A stretch of 64,000 nt of DNA from Terrisporobacter vanillatitrophus (lineage in GTDB: Bacteria > Bacillota > Clostridia > Peptostreptococcales > Peptostreptococcaceae), in assembly GCF_051148895.1 (NCBI RefSeq), contig NZ_CP154625.1, positions 1,860,001-1,924,000 on the forward strand, read 5' to 3'. The position numbers and the translations under genes are program-made. This document shows positions 41,639-50,057 of the stretch, piece by piece. Position 1 is the first letter of the stretch. Every line of letters begins with the position of its first letter. The notes beneath the pieces are model-generated. The model searched no databases. It had not been told where the DNA came from and saw nothing but the letters and a program-made list of their open reading frames with translations.

Positions 41639-41681
41639 TTGCACAAATATGTTATCTGTTATATATTATATATAACAGATA
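41639..41681 (+). promoter_or_regulatory. Promoter and palindromic operator of the ABC export operon
   Basis: TTGCAC (41639-41644), 17-bp spacer, TATATT (41662-41667). A 29-nt palindrome (41653-41681), with arms TATCTGTTATATAT and ATATATAACAGATA around one central base, covers the -10 region. A repressor bound there would block RNA polymerase. A related site lies before the GntR gene at 46448-46470. Confidence 0.75.
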
Positions 41682-41715
41682 GAAAAACTATAAAATATAT
41701 AAAGAGGGAGATAGA

Positions 41716-42426
41716 ATGTTAAAAATAATAAATTTAACTAAATCATATAAAAATAAAAAGGCCATAGATAATATATCTATGGAAGTTAAAGAAGGAGAAA
41801 TATTTGGATTTATAGGACATAATGGAGCAGGTAAAACAACTACAATTAAGTCTATAGTTGGAATACACAACTTTGAAGAAGGAGACATATTAATTAACTC
41901 AAAATCCATAAAAAAATATCCAATAGAATGTAAAAAACAAATAGCATATATTCCTGATAATCCAGATTTATATGAATCACTTACTGGAATAGGATATTTA
42001 AATTTTATTGCAGATATATTTAGAGTAGAGAAAAATGAAAGAGAAGAAAAAATAAAATATTACTCAAAGGAATTTGAAATAGATAAGGCTTTAGGAGATT
42101 TAATTTCATCTTATTCTCATGGAATGAAACAAAAGTTAGCTATTATATCAGCATTAATACACAGTCCTAAAATATTAATATTAGATGAGCCTTTTGTGGG
42201 GCTAGATCCTAAAGCAGCATTTACTTTAAAAGAAATTATGAAGGAATTTTGCAAAAATGGTGGTTGTATATTTTTCTCTACACATGTATTAGAAGTAGCA
42301 GAAAAAATCTGTGATAAAATTGCCATAATTAAAGATGGGAAATTAGTAACTTATGGAGAAACACAAAAAGTTAAAGGTGATAAATCACTTGAGAATATAT
42401 TTATGGAGATGATTGATAATGAGTAA
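41716..42426 (+). CDS. ABC transporter ATP-binding protein
   Basis: A 236-residue ATPase. The Walker A is GHNGAGKTT (about 35-43), signature SYSHGMKQKL, Walker B ILILDEPFVGLD, and H-loop FSTHVLE. It is of the ABC-2 export type often paired with YtrA-like regulators. The start follows AGAGGGAG. Its last codons overlap the permease gene by 8 nt. The palindromic promoter site upstream indicates GntR control. Possible roles are bacteriocin, antibiotic or lipid-II-targeting drug tolerance, by analogy with the ytr/bcr-type systems. Confidence 0.92.
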   Translation: MLKIINLTKSYKNKKAIDNISMEVKEGEIFGFIGHNGAGKTTTIKSIVGIHNFEEGDILINSKSIKKYPIECKKQIAYIPDNPDLYESLTGIGYLNFIADIFRVEKNEREEKIKYYSKEFEIDKALGDLISSYSHGMKQKLAIISALIHSPKILILDEPFVGLDPKAAFTLKEIMKEFCKNGGCIFFSTHVLEVAEKICDKIAIIKDGKLVTYGETQKVKGDKSLENIFMEMIDNE

Positions 42427-44014
42427 TTTAGCTTTGTTAATGAAAAATAATTTAATAAATGAAAGTGGAATTAATAAATTAAAATACGCTGATAAAAAAG
42501 AAAAATTAAAAGCTTTTGGAATGGCTTTATTAATACTTTTTACCATAGTTATCTTATCTGTTTATGGATTTATAGCATGTTTTTATTTATCTGATTTCTT
42601 AATGAAAATAAACCAAATGGAGTTACTTCTTATATTAGGAATTGTGGGATGCAGTATAACAACATTTTTTACTTCTTTGTATAAGTCATCATCATATCTT
42701 TTTCAAAGTAAAGATTATGAGATGTTATCAAGTCTGCCAATAAAAGAAAGAACAATTTTAGGTAGTAAAATATTAACACTTATTATAAGTAATTATTTAT
42801 TTGTAACAGCATTTTTAATAGTACCAGGAGTTGTATATTTTATTAAAGTTGAAACTAGTGTATTATATTTTCCATTTTTAATAATTTTAACTTTAGTAGC
42901 GCCTTTAATACCAATTACATTTTCTTCTATAGTGGCATTTTTTATTACTAATATTTCAACAAAAACTAAAAAAAGTAATTTAGTATCAATTATATTAAAC
43001 TTATCATTAGTAGTAATTGTACTGATTTTATCTTTTAATTTACAAAACGTAATGACTACTATTATACAAAATAGTACTTCTATTATAGATGCTACGGAGA
43101 AATTATATCCTCCAGCATACTATTTTGTAGATGCGCTAAAAGGTGGAAATATAGTATCTTTATTAATCTTTATCATAGTTTCAGTTATACCAATAAGTTT
43201 ACTAGTGTTTTTATTTGCAAAGAATTTTAATAAAATCAACAGCAAATTAAGTGAAACTTATAAAACTAATGATTACAAATTTAAAGAATTAAAGTCATCT
43301 AGCCATGTAAAAGCATTACTTAATAAAGAAACAAAAAGATTTTTTTCATCAAATATTTATGTAATGAATTCATCTATAGGTATGATAATGTTGCCTATTT
43401 TTACAATAGCAATATTATTTGTTGGATATGATAAAATAGCTCAAATATTAGAAATAAATATATTTAAGGATATAATATTACTTCAAATTTTAGGAATTAC
43501 ATTATTTTGTTTAATGCTTACTAATACAACATGTGTATCAATTTCTTTAGAAGGAAAAAATTTATGGATATTAAAATCTTCACCTATTGAAGAAATGGAT
43601 ATTTTCAAAAGTAAAATTTTATTAAATCTAATTTTAACTATACCTATATCAGTTATTTCATTTATAGCTTTATCTTTTAAATTAAATTTTGCTTTAAAAA
43701 CTACTTTACTCATAATAGTTGCTATTATATTACTTGCCATATTTAGTGCAACATTAGGAATAATAATAAATTTATTATATCCAAAACTTGAATTTACAAG
43801 TGATGTGGCAGTAGTAAAAAGAGGAGCAAGTGTAATAATTACTATGATTTCAAATGTATTATATTTAGCAGCTCTTTGTGGTATAGGATATATATTTAAA
43901 ATAAATGATGTTAATTTATTCTTAATTATAGGAGATATAATAACACTTATAGGAGTTTTCTTATTGTATAGTATATTAAAAACTAAAGGTGTTAAGATGT
44001 TTAGAAACCTTTAA
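42419..44014 (+). CDS. ABC-2-type transporter permease
   Basis: A 531-residue membrane protein with about twelve hydrophobic segments and a cytosolic region near the middle (about 280-305). It has no ATPase motifs. It resembles the large ABC-2 exporter permeases of Firmicutes, with YEMLSSLPIKERTILGSKI after the second span, a typical family stretch in which SLPI precedes the next TM pair. The ATG at 42419 lies within the ATPase 3' end; an earlier in-frame TTG (42413) is less likely. It forms the export channel with the preceding ATPase. Confidence 0.85.
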   Translation: MSNLALLMKNNLINESGINKLKYADKKEKLKAFGMALLILFTIVILSVYGFIACFYLSDFLMKINQMELLLILGIVGCSITTFFTSLYKSSSYLFQSKDYEMLSSLPIKERTILGSKILTLIISNYLFVTAFLIVPGVVYFIKVETSVLYFPFLIILTLVAPLIPITFSSIVAFFITNISTKTKKSNLVSIILNLSLVVIVLILSFNLQNVMTTIIQNSTSIIDATEKLYPPAYYFVDALKGGNIVSLLIFIIVSVIPISLLVFLFAKNFNKINSKLSETYKTNDYKFKELKSSSHVKALLNKETKRFFSSNIYVMNSSIGMIMLPIFTIAILFVGYDKIAQILEINIFKDIILLQILGITLFCLMLTNTTCVSISLEGKNLWILKSSPIEEMDIFKSKILLNLILTIPISVISFIALSFKLNFALKTTLLIIVAIILLAIFSATLGIIINLLYPKLEFTSDVAVVKRGASVIITMISNVLYLAALCGIGYIFKINDVNLFLIIGDIITLIGVFLLYSILKTKGVKMFRNL

Positions 44015-44039
44015 ATATTAGGGGAAAGAGGTGACTATT

Positions 44040-44843
44040 TTGGAAAAGAGAATTATGAAAAATAAGAGTTTAAATAAAAAGGATCTTAAAATAAGTTTAA
44101 TTATAACTTTATTATGTTCCATAGGCACTATATTTGTATTGTTATATCAAAGTAATTTAGTACCAAGTGAAATAAACGGAATGTCTAAAGATGTCATACT
44201 TCTTATAAGCTTTTTACAATCGGTTGTACTAATTTTTATAGCTAGCTTCTTAGGTTTAAAACTAGCAAGAGCAACTAACTTTAATAAAGGTATTTTAGGA
44301 TGGGCTTATTCACAAGGTGAAAATAGATATAGAATAAATAAAAAGAGTTTAGCAATTGCAATAGGAATATCGTTTTTATGTGCTACATTAATGATGCTAA
44401 GTGAAAAATTTTTATGGTCAGTATATATACCAGAGATTAATGATTCTATGTATAAATTTGACATAATCTATTTATTATCAGGAATAATTTACGGAGGAAT
44501 TGCAGAAGAAGTATTACTTAGATTATTTACTTTATCTTTCATAGTATTTATATTATATAAAGTCTTTGCAAGAAAAAAAGATAAAACTAATATACCTAAT
44601 AGCATTTATTTCATATCCATATTCATAGCAGCAATTTTGTTTGCTATAGGGCATTTACCAATGACTATGTCAATCTTTGGGATTGTTGATATGGCAGTAA
44701 TACTTAGAATGTTAATCTTAAACGGAATACCTGGAATTTTCTTCGGATATTTATATTGGAAGAAGGGATTAGAATATGCAATAATTTCTCATATGTTTAT
44801 TCATATATTTACGCAATTATTTTGGTCTCCCATATTATTTTAA
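44040..44843 (+). CDS. CPBP family intramembrane metalloprotease
   Basis: A 267-residue polytopic protein with the CPBP/Abi signature: EEVLLR (EExxxR) in GIIYGGIAEEVLLRLFTL, FAIGHLP (FxxxH), and a late HMFIHIF. These are Rce1-type proteases embedded in the membrane, some linked to bacteriocin self-immunity. It is the third gene of the ABC unit (16 bp behind the permease). GAGGTGA lies 6 nt before TTG 44040, but GTG 44031 with AGGGG is also possible. Confidence 0.85.
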   Translation: MEKRIMKNKSLNKKDLKISLIITLLCSIGTIFVLLYQSNLVPSEINGMSKDVILLISFLQSVVLIFIASFLGLKLARATNFNKGILGWAYSQGENRYRINKKSLAIAIGISFLCATLMMLSEKFLWSVYIPEINDSMYKFDIIYLLSGIIYGGIAEEVLLRLFTLSFIVFILYKVFARKKDKTNIPNSIYFISIFIAAILFAIGHLPMTMSIFGIVDMAVILRMLILNGIPGIFFGYLYWKKGLEYAIISHMFIHIFTQLFWSPILF

Positions 44844-44893
44844 TTAGAGATATAAATTTAAATAATTGATAAAAAAGTAATAATCTCTATTAA

Positions 44894-44934
44894 AAAATGG
44901 AGTAATGTAAAATTAATTTACATTACTCCATTTT
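44894..44934. terminator. Bidirectional terminator
   Basis: The 18-bp perfect stem AAAATGGAGTAATGTAAA / TTTACATTACTCCATTTT has a 5-nt loop and lies between convergent units. Confidence 0.93.
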
Positions 44935-44936
44935 AT

Positions 44937-46040
44937 TTACATATTAAATGCTATATAAAGCACAAATAATATTATTATAAAAGGTGAAACAAATAATACT
45001 TTTCCTTTAGTATTTCCTATATTTACAGTCCATCCAACACCAAATCTTTTTTGCACAAATAAAGAAGGATCATTAGGATTATTATAAAAAGTACCTAATA
45101 ACCAATTATTATCGTCATCATCTACTGAATAAACAGCAGACTTAGATTTACTAGGTGATTTATAATATAAATATATTTGATAAATTGCAGCTACAATTAG
45201 TGATATTGTACAAGGCCACATTACAAAAACATTAACGCCGCTTGCATTAGCAGTAGCAATTAATATAGTAATAAATAAAATCTGACAAGATAAATTTATT
45301 ACGAAAAAAGTAAGAGCAAATTTCTTTAAGTAATTTAAATGAAGTTTTTTACTTTCTGCAATATTATCAGTATTTAATTTACCTCTAGTTTTTAGAGAGT
45401 ATATAGCACTAATACAAATAATAATTCCTACGCCAACACTCATAATTATGGGACCAAGTACAGATACCAAAGATTTTTTTGAAAAAGCATCAGCCTCACC
45501 AGTTATACCCCAATGAGTAGGAATAATGTCAGGCATAGAATTATATTGAGTAAGAGTATAAATTCCCATTAGTACAGTAACAACTACAGGAATTATAAAT
45601 AGTATGGAATATTTTTTTATAATTCTATTTTTTTCATTAATAAAATCTGTGTCTAATACTAAACGAGTTTTTTCTAATTCTAAATCTTTTATTTCTATTG
45701 ATAAATCTTGTTTTAAAGCTTTTACCTTATTATGGATATACAAAAATACACCAAACTGATATAAACAAAAAGCTAATATGGGAAAAATAGAAGAAAGTTC
45801 ATAAGCTTTAAATACATAAATACATACTAATGTAATTATTGCAAATACAATAAATCCTAGGCTAACAAGTAATTTAAATTTCTTGTCTAAAGATTTAAAT
45901 TCTTCTTTAGTAAAGTAATCACTATTTAAACTAATACCATAAAACTGTCTTTTTCCACTTAAAGCTTGAGTGAAATATATCATTATATACAACAAAAATA
46001 ATGTGGGGATATTTATAATAATTGCCATGGTACTATTCAT
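44937..46040 (-). CDS. DUF1648/DUF5808 membrane protein
   Basis: A 367-residue membrane protein with about eight spans. DUF1648 is recognisable by the segment SMPDIIPTHWGITGEAD (family pattern lPxxIPtHf). The C-terminus carries a DUF5808-like region, DNNWLLGTFYNNPNDPSLFV. In Firmicutes such genes sit next to GntR/YtrA regulators, here overlapping by 8 nt and transcribed from the same promoter. The role is unknown; SdpI-type immunity proteins belong to the same broader family, which makes an immunity function conceivable. Confidence 0.82.
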   Translation of the reverse strand: MNSTMAIIINIPTLFLLYIMIYFTQALSGKRQFYGISLNSDYFTKEEFKSLDKKFKLLVSLGFIVFAIITLVCIYVFKAYELSSIFPILAFCLYQFGVFLYIHNKVKALKQDLSIEIKDLELEKTRLVLDTDFINEKNRIIKKYSILFIIPVVVTVLMGIYTLTQYNSMPDIIPTHWGITGEADAFSKKSLVSVLGPIIMSVGVGIIICISAIYSLKTRGKLNTDNIAESKKLHLNYLKKFALTFFVINLSCQILFITILIATANASGVNVFVMWPCTISLIVAAIYQIYLYYKSPSKSKSAVYSVDDDDNNWLLGTFYNNPNDPSLFVQKRFGVGWTVNIGNTKGKVLFVSPFIIILFVLYIAFNM

Positions 46041-46422
46041 AATTTTTCACCTCATAATTTTCAAAGAATTTATTGCTAAAATCTATAAATTCTTCTTTGG
46101 ATATACCTAAAAGGTAGCTCTGTGCAGTCAAAAGTTCAAGCATAGATTTTATTTTTTCTGTATTATCTTCTTTTTTAGGTAATGGCAACGTATTTACCAT
46201 AGCACCTTTTCTTCTATCAATATTAATATAGCCTTCATCTTTAAGTAAATTATAAGATTTATTTACTGTATGAAGGTTTACTCCGATTTCCTCAGCCATA
46301 TTTCTAACAGAAGGTAGAGATTCATTGATCTTCAAATCACCACTGGCAATTGATTTTATTATTTCTTCTTGAATCTGTGTATATATGGGAACATCACTGT
46401 TAAAATCCAAATTTAATATCAT
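46033..46422 (-). CDS. GntR family regulator, YtrA subfamily
   Basis: A 129-residue protein. The N-terminal winged helix (about 10-75) shows VPIYTQIQEEIIKSIASG, LPSVRNMAEEIGVNLHTVNK and YNLLKDEGYI. The short C-terminal part (about 50 residues) with two helices is the YtrA-type dimerisation domain, too short to bind a ligand of FadR size. It probably represses its own promoter and the ABC operon 4.7 kb away, both of which carry a similar palindrome. GGAG precedes the ATG. Confidence 0.9.
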   Translation of the reverse strand: MILNLDFNSDVPIYTQIQEEIIKSIASGDLKINESLPSVRNMAEEIGVNLHTVNKSYNLLKDEGYINIDRRKGAMVNTLPLPKKEDNTEKIKSMLELLTAQSYLLGISKEEFIDFSNKFFENYEVKNYE

Positions 46423-46447
46423 TTTATCACTCCAAACTATAATATAT

Positions 46448-46488
46448 TTGTTCTATATATTATATAACAAAAATTAAATATATTACAA
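46448..46488 (-). promoter_or_regulatory. Promoter and operator of the GntR/DUF1648 unit
   Basis: On the minus strand TTGTAA (46483-46488), 18-bp spacer and TATAAT (46459-46464) form a promoter. An imperfect palindrome TTGTTCTATATA(T)TATATAACAA covers the -10 (46448-46470), as in the ABC promoter at 41653-41681. Confidence 0.65.
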
Positions 46489-46533
46489 CTAAATACAAAA
46501 TAAAATTTGACTATTTAGTTATATGGATATATA

Positions 46534-46806
46534 ATGATTACATTAAATAACGGAGGTGATCAGGTAAAGTGAGAAAATAATCTTATTCAAAATATATAGT
46601 TTAATAGGTTTTTTAGAGTGTTTACAAATACTCTATTTATTGAGCCTAAAACTACTTTAAATTGAGGATAAGATTAATATTAAAGTACTCTAATTACCTG
46701 AAACACAAGCTAAGAATAGCTTTATTTCTGTGCGTAAATACTTAGAAGAATTATGTCTTTCTTGATTTAAGGTAGAAAAATACTTAAATTTGAGGAAGAT
46801 TTTTTT
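46534..46806 (+). promoter_or_regulatory. Structured leader of the ABC-F gene with candidate leader ORFs
   Basis: The 420-bp gap before the ABC-F gene holds long-range complementarity: TCAGGTAA (46560-46567) with TTACCTGA, and TAATCTTAT with ATAAGATTA nested inside. A small hairpin TAGAGTGTTT/AAATACTCTA lies at the centre, and a terminator at the end. A 12-codon ORF (46534-46572) and a three-codon ORF GTG-AGA-AAA-TAA behind GGAGGTG are candidate leader peptides. TTCTT near 46760 can also pair with AAGAA upstream, competing with the terminator. Attenuation by stalled ribosomes is inferred. Confidence 0.6.
46756..46806 (+). terminator. Terminator just upstream of the ABC-F gene
   Basis: TCTTTCTTGATTTAAGGTA folds on TACTTAAATTTGAGGAAGA (wobbles and a bulge), followed by seven T. 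It ends 37 nt before the start codon with no gene upstream on this strand, so it is best explained as an attenuator. Confidence 0.75.
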
Positions 46807-46843
46807 ATGTAATTATATATAAATTAATTTTCCTTGTGAGGAG

Positions 46844-48415
46844 ATGATTGTCATAGCACAAATAAATATTAATAATTTGAGTTTTCAATATGATACACAC
46901 GGAGAGGATATATTCAAAAATGTATCATTTAGTATAGATACTGATTGGAAACTAGGTCTAATTGGTAGAAATGGTAGAGGAAAAACAACTTTTTTAAAAC
47001 TTCTAATGAGTGAGTATGAATACAGTGGAACAATTAGTAGCACGGTTAAATTTGAATACTTTCCAATCAAAGGGGGTAACAAAAATGATACGGCCTTGGA
47101 AGTTGTAAGAAATTCTATAGCTCCATTTTCTAAATATGAAAAAGATATGGAAAAGTATTGTAATTTACCAGAAAGACTAGATATTTACGGAGAAATTTTA
47201 GAAAAATATATTTATAATGATGGATATATTATAAATGAATTAATTGAAAAAGAAGTAAATTTGATTGGTTTGGATAAAAGTATACTTACTAGAAATTTTA
47301 CTACATTAAGTTCAGGTGAGCAGACAAAGCTACTTTTAGTAGGCTTATTTTTAAGAAAAAATCATTTTTTATTAATAGATGAGCCAACAAACCATTTAGA
47401 TGTAGACGGAAGAGAAATTGTGGCAAAATACTTAGCAAGTAAAAAAGGATTTATAGTAGTGTCCCATGACAGAACTTTTTTAGATACAGTAGTTGATCAT
47501 ATACTTTCTATTAACAAAGCAAATATAGAAATACAAAAGGGTAATTTTTCAACTTATCAATTTAATAAAGATAGAGAAGATGAGTTTGAAAAAGCTCAAA
47601 ATGAAAAGCTACAAAAAGATATACAAAGATTACAAAAGACAGCAAAACAAAAATCAAATTGGTCTTATGAAATTGAATCAAAAAAGAAGGGTAATGGTCC
47701 TTGTGATAGAGGTTTTATAGGACATAAATCAGCAAAAATGATGAAAAGAGCCAAGTGTATAGAAACAAGGCAAAATAAGGCCATAGAAGAAAAATCAAAA
47801 CTACTAAAAAATTTAGATGTGGCTGAAAAGTTGGACTTATTGAAATCAAAGTTATCAAATATAGATGTATTAGAAGTTCATAACTTAAAAGTTAACTATG
47901 GAGAAGAGGATATATTTAAGGATGTAAGTTTTAATATAAAACCTGGAGAAAGAGTTTGGTTATGTGGAAAAAATGGATCTGGAAAATCAAGCATTATTAA
48001 ATTAATAATGGGTGAAAATATTTCCCATGATGGATATATAAAAAAAGTAGATAATATATCATATATTTCTCAAGATACATCTTATTTAAAAGGTAATCTT
48101 AATGATTTTGCAAAATCGTTAAATATAGATGCAGAGTCTATTAAAAGAACATTGGTGAAATTAGGATTTAATAATATTCAATTTGAAAAAGATATTAATG
48201 AGTGGAGCGAGGGACAAAAGAAAAAACTGCTTATAAGCAAAAGTTTATGTGAAAAGGCACAATTATATATTTGGGATGAGCCACTAAACTTTATAGATGT
48301 TATTTCTCGCATGCAAATAGAAGATTTAATACTTAGTGAAAATCCAACTATGTTATTTGTAGAGCATGATACTTCCTTTGGAGAAAAAATAGCAACAAAG
48401 ATAGTGAATATATAA
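46844..48415 (+). CDS. cplR: ABC-F ribosomal protection protein, CplR-like
   Basis: A 523-residue ABC-F protein with two ATPase domains and no membrane span. First domain: GRNGRGKTT, LSSGEQTKL, LLIDEPTNHLD. Second domain: GKNGSGKSS, WSEGQKKKL and the divergent Walker B YIWDEPLNFIDV. A charged linker between them (about 235-325) is the antibiotic-resistance/P-site region. The N-terminal segment INNLSFQYD followed by DTDWKLGLIGRNG strongly resembles clostridial CplR, which protects ribosomes from pleuromutilins, lincosamides and streptogramin A. The start is odd: GAGGAG directly abuts ATG 46844, and no better start exists. The upstream leader fits drug-inducible attenuation. Confidence 0.8.
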   Translation: MIVIAQININNLSFQYDTHGEDIFKNVSFSIDTDWKLGLIGRNGRGKTTFLKLLMSEYEYSGTISSTVKFEYFPIKGGNKNDTALEVVRNSIAPFSKYEKDMEKYCNLPERLDIYGEILEKYIYNDGYIINELIEKEVNLIGLDKSILTRNFTTLSSGEQTKLLLVGLFLRKNHFLLIDEPTNHLDVDGREIVAKYLASKKGFIVVSHDRTFLDTVVDHILSINKANIEIQKGNFSTYQFNKDREDEFEKAQNEKLQKDIQRLQKTAKQKSNWSYEIESKKKGNGPCDRGFIGHKSAKMMKRAKCIETRQNKAIEEKSKLLKNLDVAEKLDLLKSKLSNIDVLEVHNLKVNYGEEDIFKDVSFNIKPGERVWLCGKNGSGKSSIIKLIMGENISHDGYIKKVDNISYISQDTSYLKGNLNDFAKSLNIDAESIKRTLVKLGFNNIQFEKDINEWSEGQKKKLLISKSLCEKAQLYIWDEPLNFIDVISRMQIEDLILSENPTMLFVEHDTSFGEKIATKIVNI

Positions 48416-48429
48416 ATTATAAATAAAAG

Positions 48430-48460
48430 AAAGGCATATTTAATAAAATGTGCCTTTTTT
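48430..48460 (+). terminator. Intrinsic terminator
   Basis: AAAGGCATATTT pairs with AAATGTGCCTTT (one G-T pair), followed by T's. Confidence 0.85.
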
Positions 48461-48494
48461 ATATTTGTTACTATAATATTAAAGCTAAACTTAT

Positions 48495-49241
48495 CTAAAG
48501 TAAGGGAATTAAAGAACCTAAATCAGTAAGTTTGTCTTCTTTAAGAGAAATTATTTTTTTATTTCGCATTGAAACAAAGCTTTTGATCTCTTGAAAATTT
48601 GGATGATTTTGTATATTTCCAAAGAATGCAAGAGTATCATCGCTTATTAAGCCACTACATCCTCCAATAAAACCATAGTTTAATTCAAACAAATCTATGT
48701 GGCCCTTATCAATTAATAGACAATCAATATTATGCTTAGTAACTTCCTTATAAATTCCTTCATCAGAAGTAATAATTGAATTTTCGTCAACTATACATGT
48801 GGAGCACTTACAATAGCCCTGTTTAACGTTAATTTTTTCCATATTATTTTTTTCAATATAATCTAGTAGAATACTATCTGTATATTTAAAATTATGAATT
48901 ACTTTATTTCCTAATATAACAAGGTTATATTGAATATTATTAGGATATTTGCTACCTATAGGTAAGTTACCTTTAATTACATTAAATCCTAAGGGTGTTA
49001 AATTTTCATAGTAATAATCATATACATTTGGAGCTACTAAAATATTATTATCATTTAATTTAACAACGCATATATCAGGGTGGTAACTTATGGCATTATA
49101 AGTTTCATTACATTTTATAGTTTTAATTAAATTTATATTAAGTTTATTTAGATTATTAATAATATCTTTACATGCCCTATTATCAATTAATGCTAAACTT
49201 ATTTTTTTATTTGGAATAAATGATGATTTTATAAATTTCAT
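48495..49241 (-). CDS. GME-fold (amidinotransferase-like) protein, DUF6873 type
   Basis: A 248-residue protein that I associate with the DUF6873 family of guanidino-modifying-enzyme folds. Segments reminiscent of this fold are NRACKDII, HPDICVVKLNDNNILVAPN, GYCKCSTCIVD and GFIGGCSGLISDD (Cys near 193), and the end TDLGSLIPLL. The canonical catalytic residues of arginine deiminase or DDAH are not clearly present, so activity is uncertain. Cytosolic; the ribosome site AAGGAGAAT is adequate. Single gene. Confidence 0.6.
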   Translation of the reverse strand: MKFIKSSFIPNKKISLALIDNRACKDIINNLNKLNINLIKTIKCNETYNAISYHPDICVVKLNDNNILVAPNVYDYYYENLTPLGFNVIKGNLPIGSKYPNNIQYNLVILGNKVIHNFKYTDSILLDYIEKNNMEKINVKQGYCKCSTCIVDENSIITSDEGIYKEVTKHNIDCLLIDKGHIDLFELNYGFIGGCSGLISDDTLAFFGNIQNHPNFQEIKSFVSMRNKKIISLKEDKLTDLGSLIPLL

Positions 49242-49348
49242 TATGAATTCTCCTTGATTTATTTTTAATTATAATATAAAACAAATAAAAAAAATAATCC
49301 ATTAAATATTGATTAATGGATTATTTTTGAAAATTAAACTATGTAGCT

Positions 49349-49759
49349 TTATTTATACATTTTATCTTCATTATCTAAAATTTTGTCAGCATCTATTTTT
49401 TTGTCAATGGCTATTTTTATAGCATCTTCAATTGTTTTTCCTGAAGCCATTAAACTTGTTGTATTATAATTGATTTTATCCAGTGTTCCAAAGCAAAACT
49501 TACATTCTGATGTAAAACAAAGAAGAGTGAAGTGACCATCATATTTTTCTTTTGAGATATAATCTGCTACGGCTATTGCATGATTTAAATCCATATGATC
49601 CATATTGCTTACAAATTTAACATCATTCTTTGAAACTATACTTTTTTCTTTTTTATCATCTAGCTTTATTAATACTTCTACTTGGTTTAGTTCTTTTATA
49701 AAAACGCCTCTTGATATATTATTGTCGTTTTTATATAATACTCTATCTCCAAAATTCAT
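49349..49759 (-). CDS. Hypothetical protein, 136 aa
   Basis: I do not recognise the family. The N-terminal part FGDRVLYKN with VEVLIKLDD looks like a small beta-barrel; the middle contains CFTSECKFCFGTLDKIN with three Cys, and the end is helical and charged. The start is placed at the ATG (49757-49759), where AAAGGA lies about 11 nt upstream; the longer open frame to 49906 belongs to the IS110 flank. The IS110 element was inserted just upstream, so its original promoter region was probably altered. Confidence 0.6.
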   Translation of the reverse strand: MNFGDRVLYKNDNNISRGVFIKELNQVEVLIKLDDKKEKSIVSKNDVKFVSNMDHMDLNHAIAVADYISKEKYDGHFTLLCFTSECKFCFGTLDKINYNTTSLMASGKTIEDAIKIAIDKKIDADKILDNEDKMYK

Positions 49760-49819
49760 AAAAACTATCATTCCTTTCGCTGTGCTCAAGGCACAAAATT
49801 GGATGAAAAATGGTATAAT

Positions 49820-50057
49820 ACATACATTTTTCGTTAATAAATCTAATAAGTAAGTAAATATACTACAGAGCACGGCGGGGTAAGTGAGAAAAGTGCCTAT
49901 CGGCAAATCCGCATAAAAACTTGTGCCGAATATCTATCTAAGTACAAATAATTGTGCCATGAGCACGTAAGTTAATCTTTGTTTTAGCAAAGACCGTTAA
50001 AAAACTAGGATATTCAGTCAATGTTTACTTACTTAATTTTTTATTTAAGGTGATAAA
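49820..50057 (+). ncRNA. Candidate bridge RNA region of IS110
   Basis: In IS110-group elements the left non-coding end encodes the bridge RNA that guides target and donor choice. Here the region 3' of a TATAAT (49814-49819) holds several stems, for example TGCC-TATC-GGCA and GCGG/CCGC around 49875-49912, and lies directly before the transposase. The loops could not be assigned to target sequences by eye. Confidence 0.5.

Noticed and set aside
41653..41681. Palindrome as a terminator
   Set aside because: There is no T-run, it is almost pure A/T at its centre, and it overlaps a well-spaced -10. An operator is more likely.
49760..49906. N-terminal extension of the 136-aa minus-strand gene
   Set aside because: It reads through the predicted IS110 left end. 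The ATG at 49759 with AAAGGA upstream is the reasonable start.
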